Part shown: positions 25,816-39,644 of the stretch, one piece after another
Layout of the letters: each line of letters starts with the position of its first letter
Numbering within the stretch: position 1 is the stretch's first letter
NCBI GenBank assembly: GCA_000310025.1
Contig: FN649751.1
Coordinates: 316,245-380,244 of the forward strand
DNA: 64,000 nucleotides
Source: Ectocarpus siliculosus
Taxonomy: Eukaryota; Sar; Phaeophyceae; Ectocarpales; Ectocarpaceae
Direction: 5' to 3'
Program-made: the position numbers and the translations under genes
Notes under the pieces: model-generated
What the model was told of the DNA's origin: nothing
The model's database searches: none
What the model saw: the letters and a program-made list of their open reading frames with translations, nothing else

Positions 25816-28737
25816 CCATACGGGCCACACTCGAACAGCACCTTGGACCCTGACCGAAAACCGACGGAGAAAAGTAACTCACGGGTCATTTGAAGCACGC
25901 CACGTAGAGTGTGGATTGGACGGGGTACCGCTGCAGATGACGCCTATGATACCTTCATGGGCCGAAGCAAATCAGTTCGCATTCTCTTACGTCCGAAACA
26001 CCAAAAGAATATCACGTGGATTTTCTTTCGAACGAAAGTTTGCACTGCTGATTGCTGCTGATGAGTGTCAACGTTTGGGATTGAGATTACTTCTAAGGGC
26101 CTGCTACCTACCCAACAATGGGGTCGGTCTTCAGTATAGTCAATCGGGCCGTTTAGATATGCCTGCATTCTGGCAGCCATGTGATGTTCTTTTTGACAGG
26201 CAGCGGGAGAGCGACACAGCACTTCACGTATGGCCAACGCTTCGACGTGCAGGGCGTCAAAGATAGGGCTTTCAAACAGCAGATCAGGTTTACGGTGACA
26301 TCGCGTTCTTTTGGGTGCTGTTTTGCCTGTGTCGTCCATACAGCAGTACCTGTCATGTACAGTAGTGCCAACGAACACTTGGCGGCGCAAGTACTACTGT
26401 ATGCCGCAGCGAAGGAGAAAAAACATCGTGGGGGAGACACAACAACACCTGCATCCAGCGACTGCTGCGAGTGATATTTTCTTCAACCCCAAAATTTGTT
26501 CCCACGTGAACCACGTACCTCCAAACGAGCTCAAGGTCAGACGCGATAAGCGCTCGCCAAAAGTCCCGCAATGGCTGTTCTTCTTGTCCTTGACCGCCTC
26601 GCGATCTTCTTGAGCGCCTTGTCCGGTCCATGTTCTTTCACTGGTTTACCCGTCGTTGCTTCTCTTCGAAGGGGAGGTGAGTTACTATATCAGACGAGTG
26701 AGAGATCCTGGCCTCACCCCCGGGTGTCTCAGCCGCCGTAGTGCTCGGCTGGACATGGATATAAAACCGCCGGATGCGCCAGATCTTGCTTGGTAAAGAG
26801 GGGGCACATAGGCTGGAATTTGTGACGTGGATAGGGGGCCCCGCGAGACAAAATGCGGCGGGTTTCGGTTAGACTCGGAACAGCACGTGCAGTGCTTTGT
26901 TTGTGCGCAGAGTGCAGACAGCAGAGAGAGGTTTCCTTGTAGGGTTGCGGAGGGAGCGCACAACGAGATCGACCGTCATTTGGCCAGCATTCAGCACACT
27001 TGACTGTCGGTGTATTTTTCTGCGACGTGGACCGCCTTGGCCCGCAGCCTCTGCCGACATCACGAGATATATCCGTCCTGTCCAGACCAAGGCGATTGGC
27101 GTGTAGCAGACTGCTACATCTAGTCTACATGTGGGCTATACTTGTAGGGTAGATAGTTGACAGCGAGAGGTCTGGGCCGTCGTCGACAGCAGGAAGTAGG
27201 CCAGAGTGCGAGGGCGGGTTCTGCGCTCACACGGGCCTGGGAAACCCAGCTCCTCGAGCTTCGTTGCACTGGTCAAGCACTTGGTTGGCGCCATTGGTTA
27301 GAGCCGGTTTTCTCAAGGGTTTGGAGTTCGAGACCCCGAGGTCAAGAGCCAAGCGAGCGGTGCAGAGCTTGGTAGGGGTAGCAACCCCGTCCAGCTCGGA
27401 CATCGGACATCGGATATGGTGCTTTTCCCGAGGACTTTCGATGCAGTGCGATGGAGGTGAGGTTGTCCACACAATCGGCATCATTCGCGTCGCGTCTATT
27501 AACTCGTCTGTGTTGTGCACGAGACTCACACCGTGTGTTGATGATTCAACGGATTGAGGGTATCGAACACTCTCCTCTCGCCTTCTTGTGAAGTAGGCTT
27601 GCATGACCGCTCCTCATGTTGATCACCCAGACGCGCAACGCGGGTGTTCTTCGTGGATGCAATCATGCATGTCATTCTGCCGCCTACTTGTGTAGTCATG
27701 TACGGGCTGAAGTGAGAGCTTGACCGTCTACCTGATAGACTACAACAATCCGACGCACAGTGGTCTAACCACCCGACGTTAAATGTTGCTGTATTCAACT
27801 ATGAAAAATCCCGGTTGAAGCTGTATCCGGCGTTCTCCTTTGTGGCAGTCACTGCGCCCGCCATTTCTGTTGCTCGCTTTGTAGTCTACGGGCCGAGATC
27901 CCGCCTTCTCAAAAAGTTGTTGTCACCGTCTCAGCTAAAAACCCGGTTCAAAACCTACCGTAGGTGACATGACATGACATGACACAAGATATCACACCCC
28001 CAGGACCGCTTTTGAAAGCTCGATTACTCCACGACGAAGAGGATGCACAATCAGGGGCATAAAATGAGCAATGTCGCAATACCTTCGGAATCACTCATGA
28101 TCGTGTGTTATCCGCTCCCAACAGGTATTGGTGCAGCAACGAACGGAATTGGCTCATCGCTCTCAACAGGTGCGAGTGACAAGTACCCCGGCCTCCGGCG
28201 GCTACGCATACCATGGCAACACCAAAACAACACCAAGTAACCTCTGCGAGAATGCCGCATGCGGAAAGGCATGCATGCTCTCTGCCTGTGGCTTTCAAGG
28301 GCGCCGGCTTGTGTCGCTTTGATGTGTGTGGGTGTGTTGTTGTCCCCATCCATTCTGGGCAACCAATGTACGCGTTCGGTATTCGTTTGACGTTCAAACC
28401 GGGGTCGCACAGGAGGAGGGAAAATACGGGACAGCCGTTCATGTTTTTCTCCCCATCGTTTCCCCTGCCGTGCTTTCCTTCCATGTTTTACACGAAAAGG
28501 GTGCAGCAGCCCCCTCCTTGTTGCGTGTACTCACGACTGACTACGGTCCCACGTACGCATGAATTGGTATTATAACGTTTTTTTTCTGCGGTGTGGGTCG
28601 GCTTTCTCAAATCAAAGGGCAGGAGTAGATCAAGCCGTGTTGGCCAAAACACTCATTACCAATCAGCCTTGATTCAGTGTTTTTATAATTGCGTAACTCG
28701 TTTGGACGATCCTCTGTGTGGCGTTGACGTCCGTGGA
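25816..28737. other. Intergenic, between divergent genes
   Basis: No protein gene is supported. Bases 27290-27380 carry a tRNA-like stretch (A-box-like GCGCCATTGGTTAGAGC, B-box-like GGAGTTCGAGACC) that resembles 6620-6720; it does not fold as a full tRNA. A short TGACA repeat lies at 27966-27983. Confidence 0.5.
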
Positions 28738-29602
28738 CGATGAATGAAGCCCAGAAGATTCGCTGTTGTCGCACCCGCAGTTGTCCCTGCAGCGTGGGGA
28801 GCCGAGTCTACGTTCGTGCTGTCCGCCAGATGTGGTTTGGTTTAGCTTGCCAAACACCCTTGGTTATTTTTTCCCGTGGGATGCTCACCTGTGTGCACTG
28901 TGATAGACGAGAGAGAGAGGTGCTGTGCTCTTGGCGAGACACGAAAAGAAGAGCGGTCGGTCGTTGCTGACAGGAAGATACTCGATTTTTTTTCACCCGG
29001 CGCCTAGCGATGGAGCTCGCGTACCACTGAAGACAACAATCGAAAGGTACATTTTTGCCGTGCGCGTGCCTCGTCACTGCGCTTGTTGTTCCAGGGTGCG
29101 TTGCTGTTTCAGGTGAACNNNNNNNNNNNNNNNNNNNNNNNNNNNNNNNNNNNNNNNNNNNNNNNNNNNNNNNNNNNNNNNNNNNNNNNNNNNNNNNNNN
29201 NNNNNNNNNNNNNNNNNNAATACCTGAAACAGCAACGCACCCTGGAACAACAAGCGCGGTGACGAGGCACGCACACGGTTACAAAGATTGTTGTCTTGAG
29301 TAGTACGCGAGCTCCATCGCTAGGCGCGGGGTGAAAAAAATCGAGTATCTTCCTGTCAGCAACGACCGACCGCTCTTCCTTTCGTGTCTCGCCAGGAGCA
29401 CAAAATCCACTCTCTCTCGTCTAATATATTCTCTTCGGAGCGCACACAGGTGAGCACTCCACGGGAAAAAATAACCAAGGGTGTTTGGCAAGCTAAACCA
29501 AACCACATCTGGCGGATAACACACACGTAGACTCGGCTCCCCCCGCTTCAGGGACAACTGCGGGTGTGACAATAGTGAATCTTCTGAGCTTCGTTCATCT
29601 GT
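28738..29602. mobile_element. Large inverted repeat (foldback or MITE-like) around a gap
   Basis: The left arm 28738-29118 and right arm 29219-29602 are reverse complements of each other at roughly 85-90% by eye, with small indels. The 100 N gap (29119-29218) is the loop. Because the arms have diverged, this is not simply a mirrored assembly artefact. No transposase frame is seen and no clear target duplication; similarity fades over ~10 bases outside each arm. The right arm ends about 120 bases before the start codon of the next gene. Confidence 0.75.
29119..29218. other. Assembly gap (100 N) at the hairpin loop
   Basis: The gap sits exactly at the centre of the inverted repeat, as expected where a hairpin blocks sequencing or assembly. 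Confidence 0.95.
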
Positions 29603-29721
29603 TGTCTCCGGACAAAAACATTAACACCATCAGCCACCACCCCATTATTCTGGACCCCCCCACTGCGCTTGTTTTTTCTTGGGATTCACCTCGTGGGCTG
29701 CTGCGCACCTCCAGCTTTAGC

Positions 29722-32700
29722 ATGGCTTCTGGCGTGGTCTTGGCAGCTTCTGCTGTGTCGCTGCTGCTGTTCACTAGGTGAGTTCGACTCGATTTCCAAG
29801 CAGGGAGGTCGGAGGTAACCGTTAATGCAGAGACGGTCAGGCGATTGGGTGGCGAGCTCAGCCGCAAGACCCTTCGGGAAAGTCGAGGGGTAGCCATGCA
29901 ACAGCAGGCTGGACCTTCATCCGCATACACGACCTTCCTCCGTTAAGGGGTATTGTGGTCTTGAGGTCTCGCACTCCTCTTTGACTTTGATGACACACCT
30001 GCTGTCCTTCTGTGTTTGCGATCGAACGTGCGGTGTGCAGGTGCGTACCGCTCTTTGTGCTTTGAGAGCTTTGTGATACCTTTTCATGCCTTTTTTTTTT
30101 TCGAGAAGTAGGCTTGGGTTGATGAGGTGGTGACGGTGGTACGGTGCTGCGATAGCCTTTGAAGGAATACGATTTCGTATGTTTGAAATAATGCTCAGAT
30201 GACATGGTGCCGTATGATACCACGGTATTTTTTGTCTGTGGAGTCCGAAGGTCTGCGATCCGATTGTCCCGCGATTGTTAGTTGGAGGACGATGAGGCGG
30301 TGGTTCGAACTTGTTCATGGTGCTTGTGATAATTAGCTTGAGAATTTGAATTGTGTTACGGTCTGATGTGTTGTCCACATTTCGGATGTGTATGATAGGT
30401 ACGAGGAAGAAGAGACGGACGGAACAGATAGCACCGTGTACAGTACCGCGGTGGCTTTGGCCATCATGGGGTGCTTTCAGGTGCGAAAATGTTTGACGGC
30501 CTCGCTACATGTATACAACTGTCTCGCTTCACATGCGGCTGTGCTCGCTCGAGTCTGCTCGTCGCCACAGAAAATATGTTGCCTTGAAGACAAAAATCAC
30601 TGTGTCTGTCGCCACGATCACGCGTTAGCGCCAAAACCTTTCGTTGCCTTTGCTTGTTTCTGCTGCAAGTGCAGCATGTGTTGCTCGCTCCTTTCCACCT
30701 AGGGCTCAACTATTTTTGCATTTTGCGGGAACATACCAATCCTTTTTGCCCACGCAAAACGCTAATTCTGAAGGTACAGGTGCAAGGTACACTCCCAGAC
30801 TGAACGTACCATGTGATGTCTACCATGATCCCGTACATCATGCACCATGAACGGTGAACCGCGAACCGCGAACCTCGTGCCATAGTTACCCATCTCTTCG
30901 CGGTTCTGGAAAGCCAATGTGGCACGGCCTGACTTCCTTCCGTTTGCTGCCTATGTCTGCGTCTGCTGTTATCTCCTGCTGGCTGGTGTGGCGGGGCTGG
31001 TGCCTCCTGTGACCACTCTTGCCTCTTCTCTACTTCAGACGGTGGTGGCGGTAATAGGGATAGTAGCTGCCGATAAGGTATACGCTATGGTTGATTGGTA
31101 GATGAACTCCTTGGCTGGTTGTGGCCTAACCTAGCGTCGAGATGCTGTGTTGCGGTCGGTCTTGGGGCTAGGTTCGCCTTTTGGAGCATCCACAGCCGCG
31201 GAGAAGGCTTCATGACTACTGTACGCCCAAGCGGACTTTACTCCACACCCGTTCAGTTTCTACTTCTGCGCGTGCAGAACTCAGAATAACCATTGGTGAG
31301 ATTTCACCCCCTGAGTTGGGTTGGATCTCGACCCTCTTCGTTTTTTCCTGGCGTCTTTGCCCCTGTCGGAGTCCAGTGTCGAGAGCTTGATCTTAAACTT
31401 GCCGCTGTTGAAGACAGTGAGGTATCCTTGGCGTCCAGGGTACCGTTTCTCCCGCACCAGAGGAGGACTGGCGTTTTTTTCCCCGTCAGGGGCTCCGCGC
31501 TATAGTTTTTTTCACCCTACGGTATGTCCCATGTATTCACCCGCCGCGCGGCGGACGCCGCACTTCCGCAGGTGAGCCTACACATGATGGTGTTTTACTT
31601 CTGGCTGGTGTCCCTGGTGATCGGGTCGATGTTCATGTGGAGCATCGCAGCCTTGGACTTCCACTTCAACTTTAGGGTACGCGAGGCGTGTTTTGGATGT
31701 TGTCGGGCAGTGAGTGCCGTGTGGCTCGCCGCATCGGACTATTGCTTTGTACGGGGATGTCTGCCTCGTGTTTGTGTTGGCCTTGTGTTAGGTAGTGGGT
31801 CTCGCGTGTCCGGTATGATGGGATTTGGCTTTTGCTGGAAGTCGTTCTTTTAGGTTTGTGTCTCATGTGTTTGCTGGGCCCCAGTGTACCTACGTCTTTA
31901 GGGGCAGCAGGGGCCTCACACGGAGGGAGAGTCCTCTTCGTCTCTTCCTCCTGCCGTTCTTGCCTTCAATGTATGCATACACTGCTGTTCAGGACCGTGC
32001 CTGTCAAGCTCTGAATCGTGTGCGGGATGACTCTGGCTCATTCGAGAAGATTTTTTTTCCTGTTGTCTTTGTCTTTCTGGGTGGTGTCTTTGCGTCCGTC
32101 CGAACGGTGTGCACTCCCGCCGCGACATCTCCCACCTGACGTCCCATCCTGACCCCCACCCCTTCCCCTCGTTTTCGTACTATTGCACCTTTTTTCTGTC
32201 TCACATCCCACCCCGCCCTTCCTGCGACCGGTCAAGGTTTGGCTGGACAAGCACTGGGACGACCCTGCCCTGGCAAACGTGCGAGATCGGCTGTGCTTGA
32301 ACGGGACCGCTAGCGATCAATGTGCGGTGCCCCCGGCGGGGTTCCCCCACGGGTCTCCGGACCTGTGGTGTCAGGCCAAGTACGACTCGGACGAGTGCAC
32401 GGCGATAAAGGCAGAGGTAGGCATGGCCGCCTGTGTGTGTCGAATCCACGGGGCTGCCCTCCGGTGAACATTTTCCCTCGTGTTTTCTGATGTTTGACGG
32501 TGGGTGGCATCAGCTATACACCGCAGTAGGGGCAACATGTAAGGTTTGACAGAGGGTCCGCTGCCAAGCTATCCTAAATCCCCCTTCTCCAAAACCATGC
32601 TTGTACTACCTCTGATGACGAGGTGAGTCACTTTTTAGCTAGAAGTATAGAAGAGAAGTGTACCTGCGGTTGTTGCGCATGGCGCACTCCGACGCGTTGC

Positions 32701-35700
32701 GTAGCACCATGGCAAGGTTAAGAGTGAGAAGGTATCATAAATCAAGGCCACCTGTCGCTTACGTTCCAATGTTAGACCTACCACGGTGTGGTTTGAGATC
32801 TCACATTCTGGCATCCGTTCGTTCTGATGGTGGTTTGTCAACAACATCTTTTGCGACCCTTCAGGCCAATATTTCTAGGCTGATGCCTTCGTTTGAAACC
32901 GTGCTGAAGAAGCGCGAGACATGAAGCAACTGGCGTCAGATAAAGTGTTGACGGTTTCAACGAACCACTCACAGCTATCATGCCGCTCACCTCTTTCGTG
33001 TGTTTGCGTGTGTTATGTTTCCAACAACGTGTTGAATACTCGCTCCGATGAACCTTTGCAAACGATCACGGCCAATAGTTTCCTCGCCTTTGTTTTTTTT
33101 TGTTTTTCTTTTGTGTGTGTGTGTTTGTTTCCAACAACTTGTTGAGTATTTGCTCCGATGAACCTTTGCAACCGATCACAGCCAAAATCTCCCTCGCCTT
33201 CGTTTTTTTGTTTTTATCAAGTGTGTTCTGTTTCCAACAACTTGTTGAATGTTTCACGCCGATGAACTCCTACGAACGCTCACGGCCATCTTTTCGCTTG
33301 CCGTTGGTTGTGTGGCGACTCCAACAACTCGGGTAACGTTTTCGCACCCCCGAACATGTTGCAGGCGGTAGACAAGGCCATGGACTTCCTGTCTCTTTTC
33401 ATGAACGTGGCGGGAGGACTGTCGGTATCCAGCGTGGTGGAGATGCTGGCTTCTCTTGTGCTCACCGTGAGAGTGGTAACAATTCCCATCATCATGAGGT
33501 GAAAATGTCCGCTCATCAGACGTGCGTGCCCGCGTCTTTAGGGGTTTGTCCTGTAGGGGTGCGCTGGTCAAATCAGGCATGCTGTGCCTAAGAATGCTTG
33601 ATTGGTACGTACCCGGGTCTACACGGCATTCTCCCTGCGATGCGAATGCAGTTTTTCTCGAATGCTGAGACTGCTGTGGGTAAACCTGCTTGTGCTTTTG
33701 CACATTTTTTTCTATTCATGGATACATGAACCTGTTCCCTTGCCCTGGAGAGCATGGAAGGCGACGGGGGGGCACAGGCTAGAAAGATGCAGCAACAGCC
33801 GTATAATACCAACTTCTCAACCCGTTCACGTCTGGTAGCATTATGAGGTAAAGGTCAGTCTTCGAATTGTCTTTGACCTGCAGGTTCGTTTCCTTTCACC
33901 TAGGCAGCGCCGCCCGCCATAGCTGGCTGACTATAAAATAGAAAACAACAACAACCAGGTTGCATAGCTCGCCTTTCCACATCAAAGCACCGGAAAGGGT
34001 CGGTGAACAGACACCGCGTTTCGGGGTTCCCCCTTTTCTAACATTTTTTGTATCACATCGCATTTTTCTCTTTGCTGGAGTGAGTGAATTAACGCTTAAC
34101 GAACAGCAGAGGCAGCACCATGAACACCAGTATCATAAATGGACCAATAGGGATGTTGATATTCGACTCGGTAATTCACTTGGGCATCGGGGTTAGCTCA
34201 ATTCCTTGTGTGAAAGGAAAGTGAGAACATCGTTGGTTACCGTGAAACGTGTACTTGCTGCTGCAGTTGGTCACCACCGCAAAGGCGCCGTGAATTTTGC
34301 CAGTGACGGGAAGACATCGCAGAGGTACGCCCACTCTGCCCGCCCAGGTTTATCCTCATTCTAGCTAGTCTCTTTGTAAGCGAGATGTCCGGGCTACTCA
34401 CTGCAGTACCACAACTCTGCTTGGTCGTTCTGTGCCCGGTTGCCCAGATCAATGCAGAGCATGATCAACTACCTTCTCGTCTTTCCGGTGGTGGGGGCTA
34501 TCGTCATGGGATACGTGCAGGTGATGACGGCGTATCCTATCGCGTCTCTGGGCCATTGTTCCTTGAAAGCTGTTTTGGTTTGTCTGGTGCTGGTGGACCG
34601 TCCGACCCTTGTGCGCTACCCTCAGCCGTCGCATGTGACGATAGATGTGTCTATAATAGTTGCTGCAACGCGTGCGCCATATTTGACGTGAGCGAGAGCC
34701 TGATTTTTTGAATGAGGTCTTGACAGACGAGTGAAAAGTTTGCGCGTTTTTGTGTGTCGCGTTTGAGGTTTTTGGACCCTTAGCCCTACCGTACGTCAGT
34801 TGGTGTGGTCTGCTGTATGTTGGTTTGGTCGGAACAAAAGCACGTAGGTGCTACGGGCGATGCAAGTTTCGACGATCACACAAAGCCAATACGTGGGAAG
34901 GGGCTCCGTAGTGTTGGTACAGTATGTACCCAGAAAATGTACCGGCACCATACCGGACACAAGCTGTAAACAGCCCCCCCCCGTTGTCACATAATTGCGG
35001 TACTGGCATCAACGGCAAGTATTTCCCAGCTTGGGTACCGCCGTCGTCGCTCTCAACCCCACTCCCGGATGTTACATTTTCCGTGTGCGCAGTCTTTGCA
35101 TCGTCCGATGCTGGAGGTCCTGGGTCTGGTGGACCTGCACTACGTTGTGGGGGCCCTGCTGCTGGTAGTAGCGGTGATGGGGGTGCTGGCGGGGCACTTG
35201 CGTCATCACCTCTTGCTGCAGGTGCGGTGACCCGCCTGTCATGTCTACGGCCGTCTGCGGTAGTGATTGGTGCACGTTGTTGTTGTTGTTGTTGTTGTTG
35301 TAGTGGGGGTGGTCGCTGGTGATGTTTTTGCTTTGCTGCCCTAAAAAACTCTCTCTCGCTCTGTAGCCGGATTCGAAGCGTCAGAACTGTAACCGTCTTT
35401 CGGCCCTGTTGCATGCTTTGGTTCGTGTTGCGTGGTTGGTTTACTCTCTGCCTTTCTCGCTCTCCCTTGCGTGAATTTTCAGCAGGCGGGAGGGGTACAT
35501 ACATTCATAACCCTGATACTCTGGTGTCAAATCGTTCCCTCTCGGTGTGGTTGGTCTTGTGTTGACATTGTCCCCGTCTGTCTCACCCAGGTGTACATGG
35601 CAGGTCTCGGCGCCGTCCTGATGCTCTACCTGGTCCTCATTACCTTGGGACTAGTCTCGTGGGCGAGGCTCGCGGACGGCTTCGACCCCGACGACCCGGA

Positions 35701-37628
35701 AGGGCTGGTGAGGATAGCGTGTGAGGTGAGCTGACCTGAGAGGGGTTCGCTCGGCCATCCTGGCGCCCTGCTTGCTGTGCCCCACGCGTTTTTTTTTTTT
35801 TCTTCTTGTGAGGAACTATCGTTGCGGGGGCTTTTTCTTCCTGTCGCCGGGATGGGGGGCTCTGGGAGCGATTTAGATTTAAGGGGAGGTTTGTGTGTTG
35901 CTGAGCTCTTTACGTGGAGTACGAGGCCTCAGGCTCCGTCGGGACATTTCCCCGCAGAGTTTTTTACCTGGTACGGTAGGGAGGGAGTTTGTGGGGGCAG
36001 GTTCAACTTCAAGAGAGGTTCATGGGCTATTTTGGCTCTGTGCTAGGCTGGCCGGCGTTGCCGTGAGGATAACCGAGATCGAGATGTGTAAGGTGTGTAA
36101 GGGTTGTGTTGTGATTCGTGGGGGTCGGTTTCATCGCCGTGGTGTCGCCGCTCGACGAGGATTATTTTTCGTTTTGGAGGAGAGCTGAAGGCGTTGTGAT
36201 GTTCTGTTCGCGTGATGTATATCTATTGCCGGACAGGGGTCGAAAATTGTGATTCCAATTGTCTGTCTTGTCTATCACACCCGCTGTATGATCTATTACG
36301 GTCCAACTGCGTTATAGTTTCCTGGCTGTGCAGCGTATCTTTCGTTACAAATCAAAGCTTCCCCTTTACTTGCGCACACTCTGGTCCACCCCCCCCCTTA
36401 TCGAGGCTACAATGAACCTCAGGTAGTAGCATGGCATTACTGGTCCACAGAACGTCTGCGTCGTACTCAGGCCCGTTACCCACAGATGTTTATGTTTGTT
36501 CCAAATGTTTGGTTCACAAACGTCTGGGCAGTCGTAGCAATATTTGGAAAATACCAAGCAAGACATGCGGAACGGTCTCTTCCAACTTTGACGAAGTTTT
36601 TCCAATTTTGATGGACATTTTCCGTCTTGTATTGCCTTCGAAACGCCTTCGCCATGTCCCCCAATTCGGAACAATTCTCAAACTTGGAGGGATAAACGCC
36701 CAACTTCAACCTCAAGACCGTTTTATTCGTACCCCACGCACGTTTGATCGAACCCGTCTAATTTAACATTGTCCTCGTACAAGCAACCAAAGTCCTCAAC
36801 AATCAACCGCGGTCCTCGCTGCTGTGATGTGTCGCAGGTGGGCGTACACGGTTGCTGCTGCTGTCGATATACACCGGAGCTCGATTTCAGCCTGTACACT
36901 GTACCCGGCTGCCCGGAGTGGTCTGACCCGTGAGTGGAAGCCTCCCGCTACATGAACTCTTTTCTGCTTCTGTGACGATGCCTTATATTCTGCGGAAACA
37001 TTATCGCTTGCAGCGCGCCATTGCGATAGGTAGCATGGCGGCACCAGCTGCCGCGGCGCGTTTTTTTGATGTCATGCGTTGATGGATGCGGTATTGCGGA
37101 GAAAGCCGTGGCCTAGAGGCGACGTCCTGACCAAGTATCGAAATATTTTCACAATAGGGCTGGTAAAGCAGAACGCGAAATCTGCCCACTGTTTTTCCCT
37201 CCTGGTCCCTCGTGTTTCCGTTGAAGTACATGTGAGTGTGATCGGAATGGGAACGATGAGGACGTCAATACAGTATGGATGGTCCGTCCCTGTTCTTTTC
37301 TGTTCTGATATTGGTGATCCTCAACCTCCTTTGCTTGCGCGTCACGGAGTGAGCTTTGCATCGTCTCCTTCTCGACCCAGCCTCTCTCGTTTGCTTCCCC
37401 TCTTGGCGTCTTATCTTCGACGGCCGTTACCTTTTTTTTTGTTTTTTGTTCGCTGATGCGATACTGTACTCCTCTCTCGCCAGGAAAGAGCTCGCCCAAG
37501 TGGCGATTGTTTTCGTGAAGCTCGGGCTGCTGACGTCGGTCATGAGCGTGGTGTTCGTGCTGTGCGGTCTCTGGGCGAGCGTGATGTTCCACAACAACCT
37601 GAAGGGGTACCAAGTGGACTACATATGA
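29722..37628 (+). CDS. Eight-helix membrane protein, two tetraspanin-like units
   Basis: Exons: 29722-29777, 30399-30480, 31039-31077, 31572-31676, 32237-32416, 33365-33498, 34448-34520, 35093-35221, 35591-35725, 36838-36929, 37484-37628. All phases agree; about 390 residues. The product has eight hydrophobic helices in two sets of four. Unit 1: VVLAASAVSLLLF, VYSTAVALAIMGCF, FYFWLVSLVIGSMFMW, then a 60-residue polar loop with four Cys (RLCLNGT, QCAVPP, LWCQAK, DECTA), then VVEMLASLVLTV. Unit 2: YLLVFPVVGAIVMGY, VVGALLLVVAVMGVLAG, GLGAVLMLYLVLITLGLV, a second Cys-rich loop (RIACE, HGCCCCR, PGCPEW), then LGLLTSVMSVVFVLCGLW. Three helices, large extracellular loop, fourth helix is the tetraspanin plan, but the classic CCG motif is not exact. 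The family is not firmly recognised. The start codon is provisional; an upstream exon is possible. Confidence 0.6.
33017..33330 (+). repeat. ~105-bp minisatellite in an intron
   Basis: Three diverged units start near 33017, 33127 and 33229. They share blocks GTTTCCAACAAC, CCGATGAAC and CACRGCCA. The array ends about 35 bases before the exon at 33365, so it provides or borders the branch and polypyrimidine region of that intron. Confidence 0.8.
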
Positions 37629-39644
37629 TGACGGGTCCACCACCAAGACGAGGGATGTGTAGACTATGCATACGATCGATAGAAGCACGCGCCGGTGCAT
37701 TGTGCGCATCCACACTCTGTATTGTAGCGTTTTCAGGATGCCCACTATAGCTCACGCATGGTGCCCGTTTTTTTTTTTTTTTGTACGAATTGTGTTGCAT
37801 TTTCGGGATGCACACGCGCGCTGTCATGCATTGAGCAGCGTCGGGGTAGTTAGCAGACGACGAAGCATCGGGAGCTCCTGAGCTACGAGGGCGGCGGGAC
37901 ACACGAGAGTGCGTTGCCTTTTGGTGCGGTGGCGAGGGTTCCCGGTCTAGTGAGAGAGTGAGAGAGAAGAGAGAGGTGATCTTCCTCTTGTAGCCCATGG
38001 CAGACAGACAGACACGAGGTGAGGAGTGCGAGGATGTTGCAGTGCGTGTGAACGGTACGGCCCTGACGGCAGCAGTAGCACAGTAGGCGCCGCTTGCCCG
38101 GGACCGCTTTGTAAATATTACTCTACACTTGTGCCTCGAAAGTTCCAATGACTGGCCCACACGGCCGACTGCGGGGAGTATTGGCAACGCAGCTTTTGCC
38201 TCAGGCAGCCGTGCTACTGCTGTAGTTGTCATTTTCAAGATGTTTTTCTCAATTCATGATTCATGATTCATGATTCATGATTCATGATGCGGGACGGTGA
38301 CGGTTTTCGTCACGCAGAACGCGGCAAGCGAATACCGACAGACTCGTGTGATGATCATCGACGAAGGATACGCCGCGTTCGACAACCCTGCGAAACGTTT
38401 CGCGTGGCTGCCTCTGAACCCTGAAATTATCCCCAGTAACGTTATGGTCGACGACACATCGTCTTTAATTTTCTGACCCATTTATGTTCACCGCCTTGGT
38501 GTATCGACTGAATCCAAAATCCCCTTTTCTCCACGATGACACTTGGTCTAGCGGAGGTACAAAACACACGACACCACAAGAACATAGCTCAAAAAGAACT
38601 GCATAGCTCACAGCCGTGAGAAAATACAGCACCCCACACCCCACCTCCCCCCACACACAGCACCGCACCACAACGAAAGAAACGACAAAAACAAAACAAG
38701 CTCTTCGGTACGCGTGCTTTCGAGACCAAGGAAAGCGGTCATCATCTCACGTACGTACGCCGACGAAGAGGCGTGCCCTATCCCCGGCCAGAGGACATCA
38801 TGCGGTGACGACACACGCCTATCTTTTCCTTGCGGGGGGGAGCGGCACCGAGCACTGCATAATAACGTCTACCCTAAAACTAAAACCCTAAAACAGCCAA
38901 CAGCAACATTCACGGCACTACCCTCGCTCAACTCCGACGCACACCGACGGGATGGCTTGTATCCCGTTTCCAACCGTATCGAATTCAGATTACTACTGAC
39001 GCCGTACCACTACAGTAGCAGGCACTTCCGCTTTTTTCTGTGGCTGGCATCAAGTATCCCATCTATCCAGCAGGGTCAACGCCCCCCCCCCCCCCCCCCC
39101 CCGAAAAACCCCCAAAAAAGAAAAACCCCTTGGCCAAAAAACCCCTCACGCATGCACACCATCTTAAAATGTAATCACGGTAGACTCACGTGTCACCCCA
39201 CCACAAACGCCAGACGATTCCTCGAATGCTGTTTCGTTTCGGGTAACGGCTCTTGCCGCAGTTGTCCGGCTGTCATGCCCGGAAAACTCCACATCGATCG
39301 TCTCGTTTCCCCATCGGGGCCTCTATCCCCGACCCGTCCCTTTCCTTACCCTCCAACACCCATTTACCAACTTTGCTGGCAAGTGGCCCACCAACCGCAG
39401 AGCACTCTTTCGGTCGACTTGCCATAGTAGCTTGCTTGCCGTCGAAACTTCCAAAAAAAATTCCACGTATCCCCGACGCAACATGTCGAGTGCCATACGA
39501 TCACATCACATGACGTAACGAAACAAAAAAATTAATAGAGAGGTTACAAGTCTACGAGAAGCTGGTTGGCTGTTCACTGCCGCGGAGCAGCCACAGCCAC
39601 CACCACGGCATCGATGGAAGCTTTCCAGGAATTTTCCCAGAATG
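37629..39644. other. Intergenic, between convergent genes
   Basis: No gene is supported. It contains a GATTCAT tandem repeat (38252-38288) and a poly-C tract around 39085-39102. Confidence 0.5.

Noticed and set aside
34851-35504. 217-codon minus-strand frame with Gln run
   Set aside because: Antisense of an exon of the eight-helix gene and a (GTT)n repeat.
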